Below are positions 40,857-50,100 of a DNA stretch of 64,000 nt, piece by piece. The stretch's first letter is position 1, and every line of letters starts with the position of its first letter. Under the pieces are notes generated by a model. It made no database searches. It was not told the DNA's origin and saw nothing but the letters and a program-made list of their open reading frames with translations. This stretch comes from an uncultured Prevotellaceae bacterium (lineage in GTDB: Bacteria > Bacteroidota > Bacteroidia > Bacteroidales > UBA3663), in assembly GCA_900319235.1 (NCBI GenBank), contig ONNR01000016.1:1-64000 (forward strand), written 5' to 3'. The translations under genes and the position numbers were made by a program.

Positions 40857-41303
40857 ATGAACACGAACGATATGACCGAGATTGAGATTCTGCAGAAAAT
40901 AGGTGCAAGGATGAGAGAGATCCGCCTTGAGCAGAATATGAAGCAAAAGGAACTGGCTGAGAAGAGCGGGCTCTCTATGTTTTCCATCAGTCAGATGGAG
41001 ACGGGGCACAACACTTCAGTACAGAGTTTGGTTCAGGTGCTTAAAGCACTCAATCGTCTGGATATGATTGAGCCATTCCTCAAAGAGAAAGAAATTGACC
41101 CTGCAACGTTGGCACGTTTCATCCAATCGCAACAGTCACAACGCAAGCGCGTGTCGAGAAGCATTTCCGACAACGATTCTTCATCCGATGTCGATAGTCC
41201 TTTTGTTGATGGATTTCAGCGTTCCATTATAAAACCCTATTTCTCGGACGAGGACGAAGATTCCTCCTATTCGATGGTCGCAGATGATTCCAATGAGGAC
41301 TAG
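40857..41303 (+). CDS. XRE-type HTH protein, HipB-like, with acidic tail
   Basis: A 148-aa DNA-binding protein. The XRE helix-turn-helix lies at about 14-70 (QKELAEKSGLSMFSISQMETG). The following SLVQVLKALNRLDMIEPFL resembles the C-terminal helix of HipB-like antitoxins. The C-terminal half (about 95-148) is acidic and Ser-rich (SDEDEDSSYSMVADDSNED) and probably disordered. It lies 5 bp after protein 1 and 54 bp before protein 2, so all three are likely one operon. The gene order suggests autoregulation of the unit. Confidence 0.75.
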   Translation: MNTNDMTEIEILQKIGARMREIRLEQNMKQKELAEKSGLSMFSISQMETGHNTSVQSLVQVLKALNRLDMIEPFLKEKEIDPATLARFIQSQQSQRKRVSRSISDNDSSSDVDSPFVDGFQRSIIKPYFSDEDEDSSYSMVADDSNED

Positions 41304-41357
41304 GTTGCCATCCTTCTTGTATAGTAAATTGTCAAATAATTAATTCACAATCATATT

Positions 41358-42518
41358 ATGAATACCATTACCATTAAAAACCAAACATTGAGTTATCTGG
41401 GTGATGCATCTATGTTGCTTTGTCCCATGACGTCATTCCTTTGCTCTCATCGTGTGCCAGAAGGTGTCGCTGATGCGATTCGTCAGTGGGTCAATGGACT
41501 CGACTCTGCTAATACCTGTGTCGTTTGTGGTAACCTCACAGGGGAGGAACGATTGGTTCGACGTTTACTTGTCGAACGGGGCATTCCTGTCGTGCTTGCT
41601 TTGGCCAATGCCATACCTGACGATATTTCAACATTGAGGCTTTCATCCCAAGAAATAACTGCTATGCAGTCGGGTCATATGGTTATTGTTTCGCCTGTCA
41701 CCGATGCTGATGTTAAGGATCCATCGGGAAAGACGTCTGCTGCCCGAAATCTTTTGATGATTGCTATTGCGACACATATTGTTGTCGGGTTTATGACCGA
41801 GAATGGTAATTTGGCTCGTCAACTGTTGGGCGTAAGGAATGTGACTGTGCTTCAAAGTGAAGGACAGAATGAAGTGCGAGAAACAGATGTGCAAAGAGTA
41901 AAGAGCAATGCCAATAGAATGGGATGGACCATTTATAAAAGATTGAAAGAGGGAAGACTGCTCTTGGCTTCGGATTCGTCGGAAGAAGATATTTCTGAAT
42001 CATCTGCCGAAGAACTTATGCCATGGGAGTCGGCATCAAAGGCCAATCCGGTCTCTTCGGTTGAAATGCGCCAGTTGCTGGCTCAATATCTCAAGCTGGC
42101 TGATATCGAGAAGCCGTCATTGCTACATTCATTGGTTTTGTTCCAAGTGGTTAAATACTATTCTAACTTTGCAGACTTCAACTTCACGGCTTTCTTCCGT
42201 TTATGGGGCCCTGAGAATTTGCGTCAGGAAGACTGGAAGGCGACTAAGATCAATGAGATTTGGCTTCCATCGCTTGCCGATAGGGTGATGTCTCGTCTTT
42301 TCAAGGCAATGCCGAGTAGGTTCCATGAGCCGATAAATAAAGACGAGCTATTTGACCCACAGATTGCCCACACCCTCCTTGATGAAGCTTTGCAGCGGGC
42401 AAAGAAACCCAACAAGCGTATTTTACAACGAGCCTTGAACCTTGCTTATTTCGAGCGAAACAGTGAGGCTATTGCCAAATATCGAGAACTCTTAGGTAAG
42501 GATGCACCTCAACAATAA
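41358..42518 (+). CDS. DprA/SLOG-like protein 2 with helical C-terminal domain
   Basis: A 386-aa protein. Residues 1-165 are homologous to the 201-aa protein at 40246: SYLGD, VPEGV, VCGNLTG at 56-62, VVLALANAIP, and AARNLLMIAIATHIVVGFMTENG. An acidic linker (about 205-222, SDSSEEDISESSAEEL) leads to a C-terminal domain (about 233-386) rich in alpha helix with RLWGPENLRQEDW and LNLAYFERNSEAI. I recognise no family for it. The extra domain distinguishes its role from that of protein 1. A very strong terminator follows. Function unknown; I suggest a ligand-sensing or effector role. Confidence 0.55.
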   Translation: MNTITIKNQTLSYLGDASMLLCPMTSFLCSHRVPEGVADAIRQWVNGLDSANTCVVCGNLTGEERLVRRLLVERGIPVVLALANAIPDDISTLRLSSQEITAMQSGHMVIVSPVTDADVKDPSGKTSAARNLLMIAIATHIVVGFMTENGNLARQLLGVRNVTVLQSEGQNEVRETDVQRVKSNANRMGWTIYKRLKEGRLLLASDSSEEDISESSAEELMPWESASKANPVSSVEMRQLLAQYLKLADIEKPSLLHSLVLFQVVKYYSNFADFNFTAFFRLWGPENLRQEDWKATKINEIWLPSLADRVMSRLFKAMPSRFHEPINKDELFDPQIAHTLLDEALQRAKKPNKRILQRALNLAYFERNSEAIAKYRELLGKDAPQQ

Positions 42519-42521
42519 ATT

Positions 42522-42560
42522 AGCAATCGGCTCCGCGTTTTTTCGCGGAGCCGATTGCTT
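42522..42560. terminator. Strong hairpin closing the SLOG-HTH-SLOG unit
   Basis: AGCAATCGGCTCCGCG (42522-42537), six T as loop, and its perfect 16-bp complement (42544-42559). It lies between this unit and the convergent response-regulator gene, and can act in both directions. Confidence 0.8.
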
Positions 42561-42587
42561 AATCCTATGAACAAATAGAGTATAATC

Positions 42588-43355
42588 CTATCCCAATCTC
42601 TCCAACAGACTATCACGATAACTGCCACCGATGGGAATCTTTTGCCCGGCTACGGTGACGGTTACCTGCTCGATCTCAGAGATATGATCGATGGAGACGA
42701 TGTAACTCTTGTGGACGCGGACGAACTTCTCGCGGGGCAACTGGTCCTCGAGTGCCTTGAGACTGTAGAGCGCGGTGATACGCTTGTCCTTGGTGTAGAA
42801 TGACACATATTCGTGCTGCCCCTCGACATAGTAGAGGTCGTCGAAGTTGATCTTGTAGAGCTTGTAGTCGGCCTTGACCATCAGGTAGGAGAGTGAGGGG
42901 GTTGAGAGGTTTGAAGGGTTGCTTCCTTCGGTAACTTGGAGCGAATGAGTGGCGGGAGCAGGAGATGTTGAGACTTCGGTGGCTTCGGAGGGAGCAAGAC
43001 CCTTGAGGCGCGCAATGGCCTTCTCGATGGCCAGCATGAAGCGGGGGAGGGCGATGGGCTTGAGTAGGTAATCGACGGCAGAGACCTCGTAACTATCGAG
43101 GGCGTATTCGCTGTAAGCGGTGGTGAAGATAATGGAGGGGACGTTCTTGAGAGTGCGCGCGAGCTCGATGCCGTTGAGGTCGGGCATATGGATGTCGAGG
43201 AGAACGATATCGACATGATGCTCCTTGCAGAAGCTGAAAGCCTCGAAGGCGTTCTGGGCGGTGCCTGCGAGCTGGAGCTCGGGAATTTTACTGACGTAGT
43301 CCTGCAGGAGTTTGCGGGCAAGGAATTCGTCATCAACTATGAGAACTTGATACAT
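42588..43355 (-). CDS. LytTR-family response regulator
   Basis: A 255-aa response regulator. The receiver domain (1-115) has acids at D8-D9, the phosphoacceptor at D54 in VLLDIHMPD, and the conserved Lys in LLKPIALPRF. The LytTR DNA-binding domain is at about 160-255 (LMVKADYKLYKINFDDLYYVEGQHEYVSF). The two are joined by a long linker (about 120-155) rich in Ser, Thr and Pro. Part of that linker is encoded by low-complexity DNA (42893-42950). It lies 3 bp from the histidine kinase gene, so they are a two-component pair. Confidence 0.92.
   Translation of the reverse strand: MYQVLIVDDEFLARKLLQDYVSKIPELQLAGTAQNAFEAFSFCKEHHVDIVLLDIHMPDLNGIELARTLKNVPSIIFTTAYSEYALDSYEVSAVDYLLKPIALPRFMLAIEKAIARLKGLAPSEATEVSTSPAPATHSLQVTEGSNPSNLSTPSLSYLMVKADYKLYKINFDDLYYVEGQHEYVSFYTKDKRITALYSLKALEDQLPREKFVRVHKSYIVSIDHISEIEQVTVTVAGQKIPIGGSYRDSLLERLG
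42893..42950 (-). repeat. In-frame low-complexity sequence in the response-regulator linker
   Basis: GAGGGGGTTGAGAGGTTTG then GGGTTGCTTCCTTCGG lies in the linker coding region (SNPSNLSTPSL on the minus strand). GGTTGCTTCCTT(T/C)GG is shared with the intergenic repeat at 26797-26813. Confidence 0.5.
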
Positions 43356-43358
43356 ATT

Positions 43359-44435
43359 TTAAATGTGTAGTACGGTTTTGTAGTGGGAGTTGTCTTCGAT
43401 GACCTTGAGGGAGCACTTGTCGCCGAAGAGGACGGCGAGGCGCTGCTGGACGTTCATAAGGCCTATGCCGGTGCGTTCTTCGTCCTGACGGCCGATGATG
43501 GCAGACTGGCGGGAGAAGTTGGTGGCAGAGGGCTTGGAGTTGTCGCTGATGAAGAGCAGGCCAGAATCGTTCTGGCGAATGGAGATACGGACCCATGCCT
43601 TGGGATCGTCGATGAGACGGCTGTGCTTGAAGCAGTTCTCGATGATGGGTTGTAGAAGCATGGGGGGAATGGTGTAGGCAGGGTCTGAGATCTGGACGTC
43701 GAGGGTGAGATCAGGCTCACGTTCCATACGGATGCGTTGGAAGTCGATGTAGTTTTGTATGTACTTGACTTCCTTGGTGAGGGGCACGGCGTCAGCGCGG
43801 CAGTCGTCGATGACATAGCGCAGCATCTCGGAGAGCTTGAGCACGGAGGAGGGTGCCTGCTCGTCCTTCATCATGGTGAGGGCGTAGATGCAGTTGAGGG
43901 CATTGAAGAGGAAATGGGGGTTGATCTGCGCACGGAGGTACTTGAGCTGCTCTTGCATCTGCTGTTCGCGGAACATGGCAGCCTGCCGCTTGCGTTCGTC
44001 GATGAGGAAGTTGATGGCGGTGGCTGCGGTGGTGAGGATGAGCAGGATGGAGTACTTGATGTGGAGCAGATAGTAGGGGATGCGCTCGGCTTCGGGCAGT
44101 GGAACATCGTTGGGGCCGGAGAAATGCTGGTGGATATAGACGTCGAAACGCGAGCCGAGGGGCATAAGCACGAGCAGCATAAGGAGGGTGAGCAGGAAGA
44201 AGCCTACCTTGCTGCGATGGAGCATGCGGGGGAGGAGCAGGTAGTTGAGGATTGCCCAGCAGACGAGCATGGGGAGGATGGTGGCGGTGGCGTTGCGGAA
44301 GGCTTCGGCCCATCCGAAGGTTCGGACGAGGAGAAGCACCATGGTGAGGTAGATGAGCAGCCAGAGAACAATCTTGTTGTACTGTCCGACGAACGCCAGG
44401 ATGCCGTTGCGGGCGGAGGTCTTTTCGGTTTGCAT
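43359..44435 (-). CDS. LytS-like sensor histidine kinase
   Basis: A 358-aa inner-membrane kinase. About four N-terminal transmembrane segments (from IVLWLLIYLTMVLLLV to LLHIKYSILLILTTAATA) are followed by a coiled coil and the His_kinase domain with AQINPHFLFNALNCIYAL. The phosphorylated His is near residue 172. The ATP-binding region has PPMLLQPIIENCFKHS and GIGLMNVQQRL. It lies upstream of its response regulator and is divergent from the tolC-RND operon, which the pair may control. The start at 44435 is chosen; a longer frame to 44486 would include the promoter region. Confidence 0.9.
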   Translation of the reverse strand: MQTEKTSARNGILAFVGQYNKIVLWLLIYLTMVLLLVRTFGWAEAFRNATATILPMLVCWAILNYLLLPRMLHRSKVGFFLLTLLMLLVLMPLGSRFDVYIHQHFSGPNDVPLPEAERIPYYLLHIKYSILLILTTAATAINFLIDERKRQAAMFREQQMQEQLKYLRAQINPHFLFNALNCIYALTMMKDEQAPSSVLKLSEMLRYVIDDCRADAVPLTKEVKYIQNYIDFQRIRMEREPDLTLDVQISDPAYTIPPMLLQPIIENCFKHSRLIDDPKAWVRISIRQNDSGLLFISDNSKPSATNFSRQSAIIGRQDEERTGIGLMNVQQRLAVLFGDKCSLKVIEDNSHYKTVLHI

Positions 44436-44455
44436 AGAGTGGGTTTTGATGCGTG

Positions 44456-44487
44456 CAAAGATAGGCGTTCGGGATGAGATTTGCAAG
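44456..44487 (-). promoter_or_regulatory. Two-component operon promoter, CTTG-N20-TATCTTTG
   Basis: On the minus strand CTTG (44484-44487) and TATCTTTG (44456-44463) have 20-bp spacing. Confidence 0.6.
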
Positions 44488-44576
44488 AGAAAAGTGGGAA
44501 AAAAATGTTATAATAAGTTAAAATCGGGAGATGAGCGAAATTTCGGTGAGTCGTTTAGGGGCTTTGGTGAATAGGT

Positions 44577-44608
44577 TTTGCCTTATTTAAATATATAATG
44601 TATCTTTG
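44577..44608 (+). promoter_or_regulatory. tolC-RND operon promoter, TTTG-N20-TATCTTTG
   Basis: TTTG at 44577-44580 and TATCTTTG at 44601-44608, 20-bp spacing, 33 bp before the start codon. Confidence 0.75.
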
Positions 44609-44640
44609 CAGCACTTTTTGTAAGACAAAACAAATTTTAA

Positions 44641-45999
44641 ATGAACTATAGTATGAAGAAATTGTTTATTGTACTCGGAGCCCTGCTTGTAGTTGGCCTG
44701 ATGATGCCACGACAGACGATGGCACAGGCTCAGCAGGACTCTGTGGCGCTCGACTTGGACAAGATCCTTGAGATCGCTCTTTCGGACAATCCGGACATCC
44801 AGGTTGCCGACAGGACGATTGAGATTCAGAAGTATGCCAAGAAGGAGACAATCACGGGCCTGTTCCCGAAGGTTGACCTCTCCGCCCAGGGCGTGAAGAA
44901 CCTGAAGGTGGCCACGATGGTGATGAACATGGGAGGCCAGACCATCACCGTGCGCATGGGCCAGCCCTACAACTACTCGGCTACGGCTCAGGCCGCGCTG
45001 CCACTGTTTGCCCCACAGCTCTGGAAGAGCATTTCGCTGAGCGAAGAGCAGGTGAAGCTTGCCGTGGAGCAGGCGCGCGAAAGCAAGATCAATACGATCG
45101 CTTCGGTGAAGAATGCCTACTACAGCCTGCTGCTTGCCCGCGAGAGCTACGAAGCGCTGATGGCGGGCTACAAGACTGCTGAGCGCAACGTGGAGGACAC
45201 GAAGAAGAGCTTCGAGCAGGGCTTGGTGAGCGAATATGACAAACTGACCGCTGACGTTCAGTTGGCCGGCATCAAGCCCAACCTGCTTGCTGCCCAGAAC
45301 GGCATCAAGCTGGCTGAGATGCAGCTTAAGGTGCTGATGGGCGTGGACGTGAACGAGCCTCTGCGTTTCACGGGCAGATTGGAGGACTTCGAGGAAGGAC
45401 TCTTCGCCGACCTGATGAACCTGAAGGCTGATACCGACCTGAGCGACAACTCAGCTATCCGTCAGCTCGACTACAATGCACGCATCCTCCGACTGAGCGA
45501 GAAGATCAACAAACTGGGCTACCTGCCTACGCTCGCCCTCGCCATTTCAGGCGGCTACACCGCTATGCCTCAGGAATTCAACCCCTTCAAGGCGACGTAC
45601 TTCGGTAGTTCGACCCTGGCACTTAGCTTCTCGTGGACCATCTTCGACAGCTTGCAGAAGTACATGAAGACGAAGCAGAACCGTCTGACCCTCGAGAACC
45701 TGGAGCAGCAACGCGAGAATGCCTTGCGACAATTGGAGCTGAGCGTGGCTGCCAGCCTGAACAGCATCGAGACAGCTGCCGAGCAGGTGGTGAGCAACAA
45801 GGAGAACGTCTATGCCGCAGAGCGTGCCTTTATGATTTCGGAGAAGCGCTATGAGGTGGGTTCGGGCACGCAACTGGAACGCAACAGCAGCGAATCGAAC
45901 CTGCTGCAGGCACGTCTGCAGTATGTGCAGTCTATCTACGACTTCCTGAGCAACAGGGCTACGCTTGAAAAGACGCTAGGCAAGGTGGTTATGGACTGA
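44641..45999 (+). CDS. TolC family outer-membrane efflux channel
   Basis: A 452-aa outer-membrane factor that gives the efflux pump its exit duct. It has a signal peptide (LFIVLGALLVVGLMMPRQTMAQ), then two long helical repeats of the OEP type, from DKILEIALSDNPDIQVADR to the C-terminal YEVGSGTQLERNSSESNLLQARLQY. The start may be the ATG at 44641 or the second ATG at 44653 (MKKLFIVLG); both keep the signal. It is the first gene of the tolC-adaptor-RND operon. The adaptor gene follows after 76 bp. Confidence 0.9.
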   Translation: MNYSMKKLFIVLGALLVVGLMMPRQTMAQAQQDSVALDLDKILEIALSDNPDIQVADRTIEIQKYAKKETITGLFPKVDLSAQGVKNLKVATMVMNMGGQTITVRMGQPYNYSATAQAALPLFAPQLWKSISLSEEQVKLAVEQARESKINTIASVKNAYYSLLLARESYEALMAGYKTAERNVEDTKKSFEQGLVSEYDKLTADVQLAGIKPNLLAAQNGIKLAEMQLKVLMGVDVNEPLRFTGRLEDFEEGLFADLMNLKADTDLSDNSAIRQLDYNARILRLSEKINKLGYLPTLALAISGGYTAMPQEFNPFKATYFGSSTLALSFSWTIFDSLQKYMKTKQNRLTLENLEQQRENALRQLELSVAASLNSIETAAEQVVSNKENVYAAERAFMISEKRYEVGSGTQLERNSSESNLLQARLQYVQSIYDFLSNRATLEKTLGKVVMD

Positions 46000-46075
46000 T
46001 CTGTTCATGGTTCAAGATTTTTATCAAGAATTAGAGAATTATTATTGGGTAAAGACAATAAGTAATAATAGAAAT

Positions 46076-47110
46076 ATGAAGAAAATTGCAATGATGGCTT
46101 CGATTGCCGTGCTGGTGCTGGGCACCACCTCGTGCGTGAAGCAGAAAGAGACACAGACTACCTTCAGGACAAATGAGGCGCTTGAAGCAGTGAACGTGAA
46201 AGTGCAGACCGTGCAGACGCGCGACGTCGATCAGATTCAGGAATTCACGGCAACCGTCGAGGCTGACGTGGTGAATAACATTGCCCCACAGGCACCCGTG
46301 CGCATCCGTCGCATCAACGTGGAGGTGGGCAATCGCGTGGTGAAGGGTCAGACCCTCGTGGTGCTTGACGACAACAGCCTGGCTCAGGCCAAGATCCAAC
46401 TTGACAATGCCGAGCTGGAGTTCAACCGCTACGATGAGCTCTACAAGGTGGGAGGCATCTCAAAGAGCGCCTGGGATGCTCAGAAGGCCCGTGTGGACCA
46501 GCAGCGCCGCGCCTACGAGAACCTGGCAGAGAATGCACGCCTGGTGAGCCCCATCAACGGCGTGGTGACTGCCCGCAACTATGACAACGGCGACCTCTAC
46601 AATGGACAGCAGCCTGTGCTCGTGGTGCAGAAGATCAACCCCGTGAAGCTGATGCTGAACGTGAGCGAGAGCTTCGTGCGCAACGTGAAGGTGGGTATGC
46701 CCATCAGCGACATTTCGCTCGATGCCTATCCCGGAGAGACTTTCTCGGGCAAGGTTTCGATTGTGTATCCTACCGTGGATTCGAACACCCGCACATTCCC
46801 CGTGGAGGTGACCATCAACAACCCCAACCAGCGTGTTCGCCCCGGCATGTTTGCCCGCGTGACGCTGAACTTCGGCACCACGAACAGCGTGATGGTGCCC
46901 GACCAGGCCATCTGCAAGCAGACGGGTTCGGGTGAGCGTTTCGTCTATGTGGTGAATGCTGACAGCACCGTGACACACAAGACCATCGACCTGGGTCGCC
47001 GCGAGGGCGCCGAGTATGTGGTGAATTCGGGTGTGGAACCGGGTGCAACAGTGGTCGTCTTCGGACAGACGCTGCTCACCGACGGAAGAAAGATACATGT
47101 TTTGAATTAA
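46076..47110 (+). CDS. RND efflux periplasmic adaptor lipoprotein
   Basis: A 344-aa membrane-fusion protein that bridges pump and channel. It has a lipoprotein signal (MKKIAMMASIAVLVLGTTSC). Barrel-sandwich halves are at ATVEADVVNNIAPQAPVRI and ARLVSPINGVVTARN, with a hairpin between them, then the beta-barrel with GKVSIVYPTVDSNTRTFPVEV. The frame is open upstream to 46007, but the ATG at 46076 begins the signal peptide. The TAA stop lies in an AT-rich repeat shared with other gene borders. Confidence 0.9.
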   Translation: MKKIAMMASIAVLVLGTTSCVKQKETQTTFRTNEALEAVNVKVQTVQTRDVDQIQEFTATVEADVVNNIAPQAPVRIRRINVEVGNRVVKGQTLVVLDDNSLAQAKIQLDNAELEFNRYDELYKVGGISKSAWDAQKARVDQQRRAYENLAENARLVSPINGVVTARNYDNGDLYNGQQPVLVVQKINPVKLMLNVSESFVRNVKVGMPISDISLDAYPGETFSGKVSIVYPTVDSNTRTFPVEVTINNPNQRVRPGMFARVTLNFGTTNSVMVPDQAICKQTGSGERFVYVVNADSTVTHKTIDLGRREGAEYVVNSGVEPGATVVVFGQTLLTDGRKIHVLN

Positions 47111-47157
47111 CAATTAACAATTAATAATTAACAATTGTAATTAACAATTAATTGTTA
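47107..47157. repeat. AT-rich dispersed repeat between adaptor and RND pump genes
   Basis: AATTAACAATTAATAATTAA-type units fill the whole 46-bp gap from the adaptor stop to the pump ATG at 47157. They match the repeats at 3752, 24199 and 28983. Confidence 0.65.
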
Positions 47158-50100
47158 TGACACTATACGAAGGAGCGGTCAGAAGACCGATTATGACCAC
47201 GCTGGTGTTCATCGCCATTGCGATCTTTGGTCTCTTCTCCCTGAGCAAATTGCCTATCGACCTGATGCCAGATATCGATACCAATATGATCATGGTGATG
47301 GAGACCTATCCGGGCGCCAGTGCTGAGGATATTGAGAACAACGTCACCCGACCTCTTGAGAATACGCTCAACTCGGTGAACTACCTGAAGCATATCACCT
47401 CGCAATCGCAGGAGAACTATGCAATGATCACCCTGGAGTTTGAGTATGGCTACGATATCGACGCGTTGACCAACGATGTGCGCGATAAGCTCGATATGGT
47501 GAGCTCGGCGCTACCCGATGGAGCAGGTACGCCCATCATCTTCAAGTTCTCGACCGACATGATCCCGATCCTGGTGCTGAGTGCCCAGGCTAAGGAGAGT
47601 ACCCCTGCGCTCTACAAGATTCTCGACGACCAGGTAGCCAACCCGCTGGCACGTATTGCCGGTGTAGGTTCGGTGTCGGTGTCGGGTGCTGCCGAGCGTA
47701 CTATCTACATCTATTGCGATCCCAACAAGCTGGAGGCCTACGGACTGACCATCAACGGCATTGCTGGAGTGATCAGCGCCGAGAACGTGAATGTGCCGGG
47801 CGGTTCGTTCGACACGGGCAACAATGCCTACACGCTGCGTGTGGAGGGCGAGTTTGACGACCCGCAGGAGATGCTCGACCTCGTGGTCGGCCACAAGGGC
47901 GACCAGCTCGTCTATCTGCGCGACGTGGCTGAGGTGAAAGACGGCCTGCAGGAGCGTGCCCAGAAGGTAACCACCTTCTTCACCAACGAAAGCGACCCAC
48001 GCGGCTATTCTGGCGAACAGGGAGCTATGATCATCGTGCAGAAGCAGTCTGGTGCCAACTCGGTGGCTATCTCGGAGAAGGTGCTCGCCATGCTGCCGCA
48101 GATCCAGAAGACATTGCCTTCGGACGTCACGCTGGGTGTGATTGTGAACACTTCGGAGAATATCTACGCTACCATCGGTTCGCTGGAGGAGATCATCGTC
48201 TACGCTATGCTCTTCGTGGCACTGGTGTGCTTCCTCTTCCTTGGACGCTGGCGTGCAGTAGTCGTGATCGTGCTCACCATCCCGCTTTCGCTGGTGGCTT
48301 CGTTCATCTATCTGGCTGTGGTGGGATCGTCAATCAATATGATTTCGCTGTCGTGTCTTTCAATAGCCATCGGCAACGTGGTGGATGATGCCATTGTGGT
48401 GCTCGAGAACGTGACCAACCACATCGAACGCGGTTCGGAGCCCAAGCAGGCAGCCATCCATGGTACGAACGAGGTGGCCATCTCGGTTATCGCATCGACC
48501 CTGACTATGATTGGCGTATTCTTCCCATTGACTATGGTGTCGGGCATGACGGGTGTGCTCTTCAAGGAGCTGGGCTGGATGATGTGTATCATCATGATCG
48601 TTTCGACCACTTCGGCCCTGACCTTCACCCCAATGATGTGCTCGCAGATGCTTCGCCTGAAGAAGCGCGAGAGCTGGTTCAGCCGTTGGTATGACCACTT
48701 CATCGTGCGTGGCTTACTCGACAAGCTCGACCACTGGTATGCAAAACGAATCAACTGGGCCGTACGTCACCGCAAGACGATGGTGGCTGCCATCGCAGTC
48801 TTCTTCGTGGTGTCGATGCTTCCTGCCGTCTTCGGACTGATCGGTACGGGCTTCTTCCCGCAGCAGGACTCGGGTCGTATTTCGGTGAAACTCGAGTTGC
48901 CTATCGGTACACGCCAGGCACGCGCCGAGGAGATTGCCAATGAGCTTGCCAACACATGGATGAGCCGTTGGGGCACCCCCGACAAGAAGGTGCTCAAGGC
49001 CTGCAACTTCACCACAGGCCAGGCTGATACCGACAACACGTTTGCCTCGATGCAGTCGAATGGTACGCACATCATCTCGTTCAACATCGCGATGTACAAG
49101 GTAGCACAGCGTGGTATGAAGATCTCGATGTACGAGGTGGGCAACCAGATGCGCCAGGACCTCAAGAAGTACCCCGAGCTCGCCAAGATTCAGGTGACTG
49201 AGGGCGGACAGCGAGGTATGGGCGGACAGACCACTGCCGACTTTGAGATTTACGGCTACGACCTTGCCTACACCGACTCGCTGACCAACCTGATGAAGAC
49301 CTATATGGAATCATTGCCAGGCGTAAGCCAGATCAACATCTCGCGTCCCGACCGCCAGCCTGAGGTGCAGGTTGACTTCGACCGCAAGAAACTCGCTCGC
49401 TACGGACTGAACACTCAGACCGCTGGTATGTACCTGCGTTCAGCCTTCAACGGTACCACTGCCTCCTACTTCCGTGAGGACGGTGAGGAGTACGACATCA
49501 TCGTGCGCTACACCCCTGAGGTTCGCGAGGACGTGAAGACCATCGAGAACATCTGGATGCCTTCGGCTGCAGGTGCAGTACGTGTTCGTGACGTCGGACA
49601 AGTGGTGGAGCGCGAGACGCTGCCTACCATCGAACGCAAGGATCGCCAGCGCGTCAACACCATGTCGTGCGTAGTGAATGCCGATGTTTCGGACCTTGGT
49701 TCGGTCGTTAAGGCCGGCCAGGCATACATCGAGCAGCTGCGCAACGAGGGTTACCTCTCGGGCGACACCGACATCCAGGTGAGCGGTTCGTACGAGGACC
49801 AGCAGGATTCGTTCAAGGACCTCACCGTACTTGGAATCCTTATCCTCCTGATCGTGTTCATCGTGATGGCCGCACAGTTCGAATCGTGGTCCGACCCGTT
49901 CATCATTATGCTCGTCTCTATCCCATTCACCTTCACCGGTATCGTGCTGGCCTTGTGGATCACGGGCATTGACCTGAACATCATGTCGATGCTGGGTGGT
50001 GTGATGCTGATAGGTATCGTCGTGAAGAATGGTATCGTGCTCATCGACTACATCCACCTGCTTCGCGAACGTGGCGAGAGCGTCATCTCGGCCGTGGTAC

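Noticed and set aside
42522..42560. Integration site (att) at the end of the SLOG unit
   Set aside because: The sequence is a simple perfect hairpin with a T loop and there is no integrase or tRNA gene nearby; a terminator explains it.
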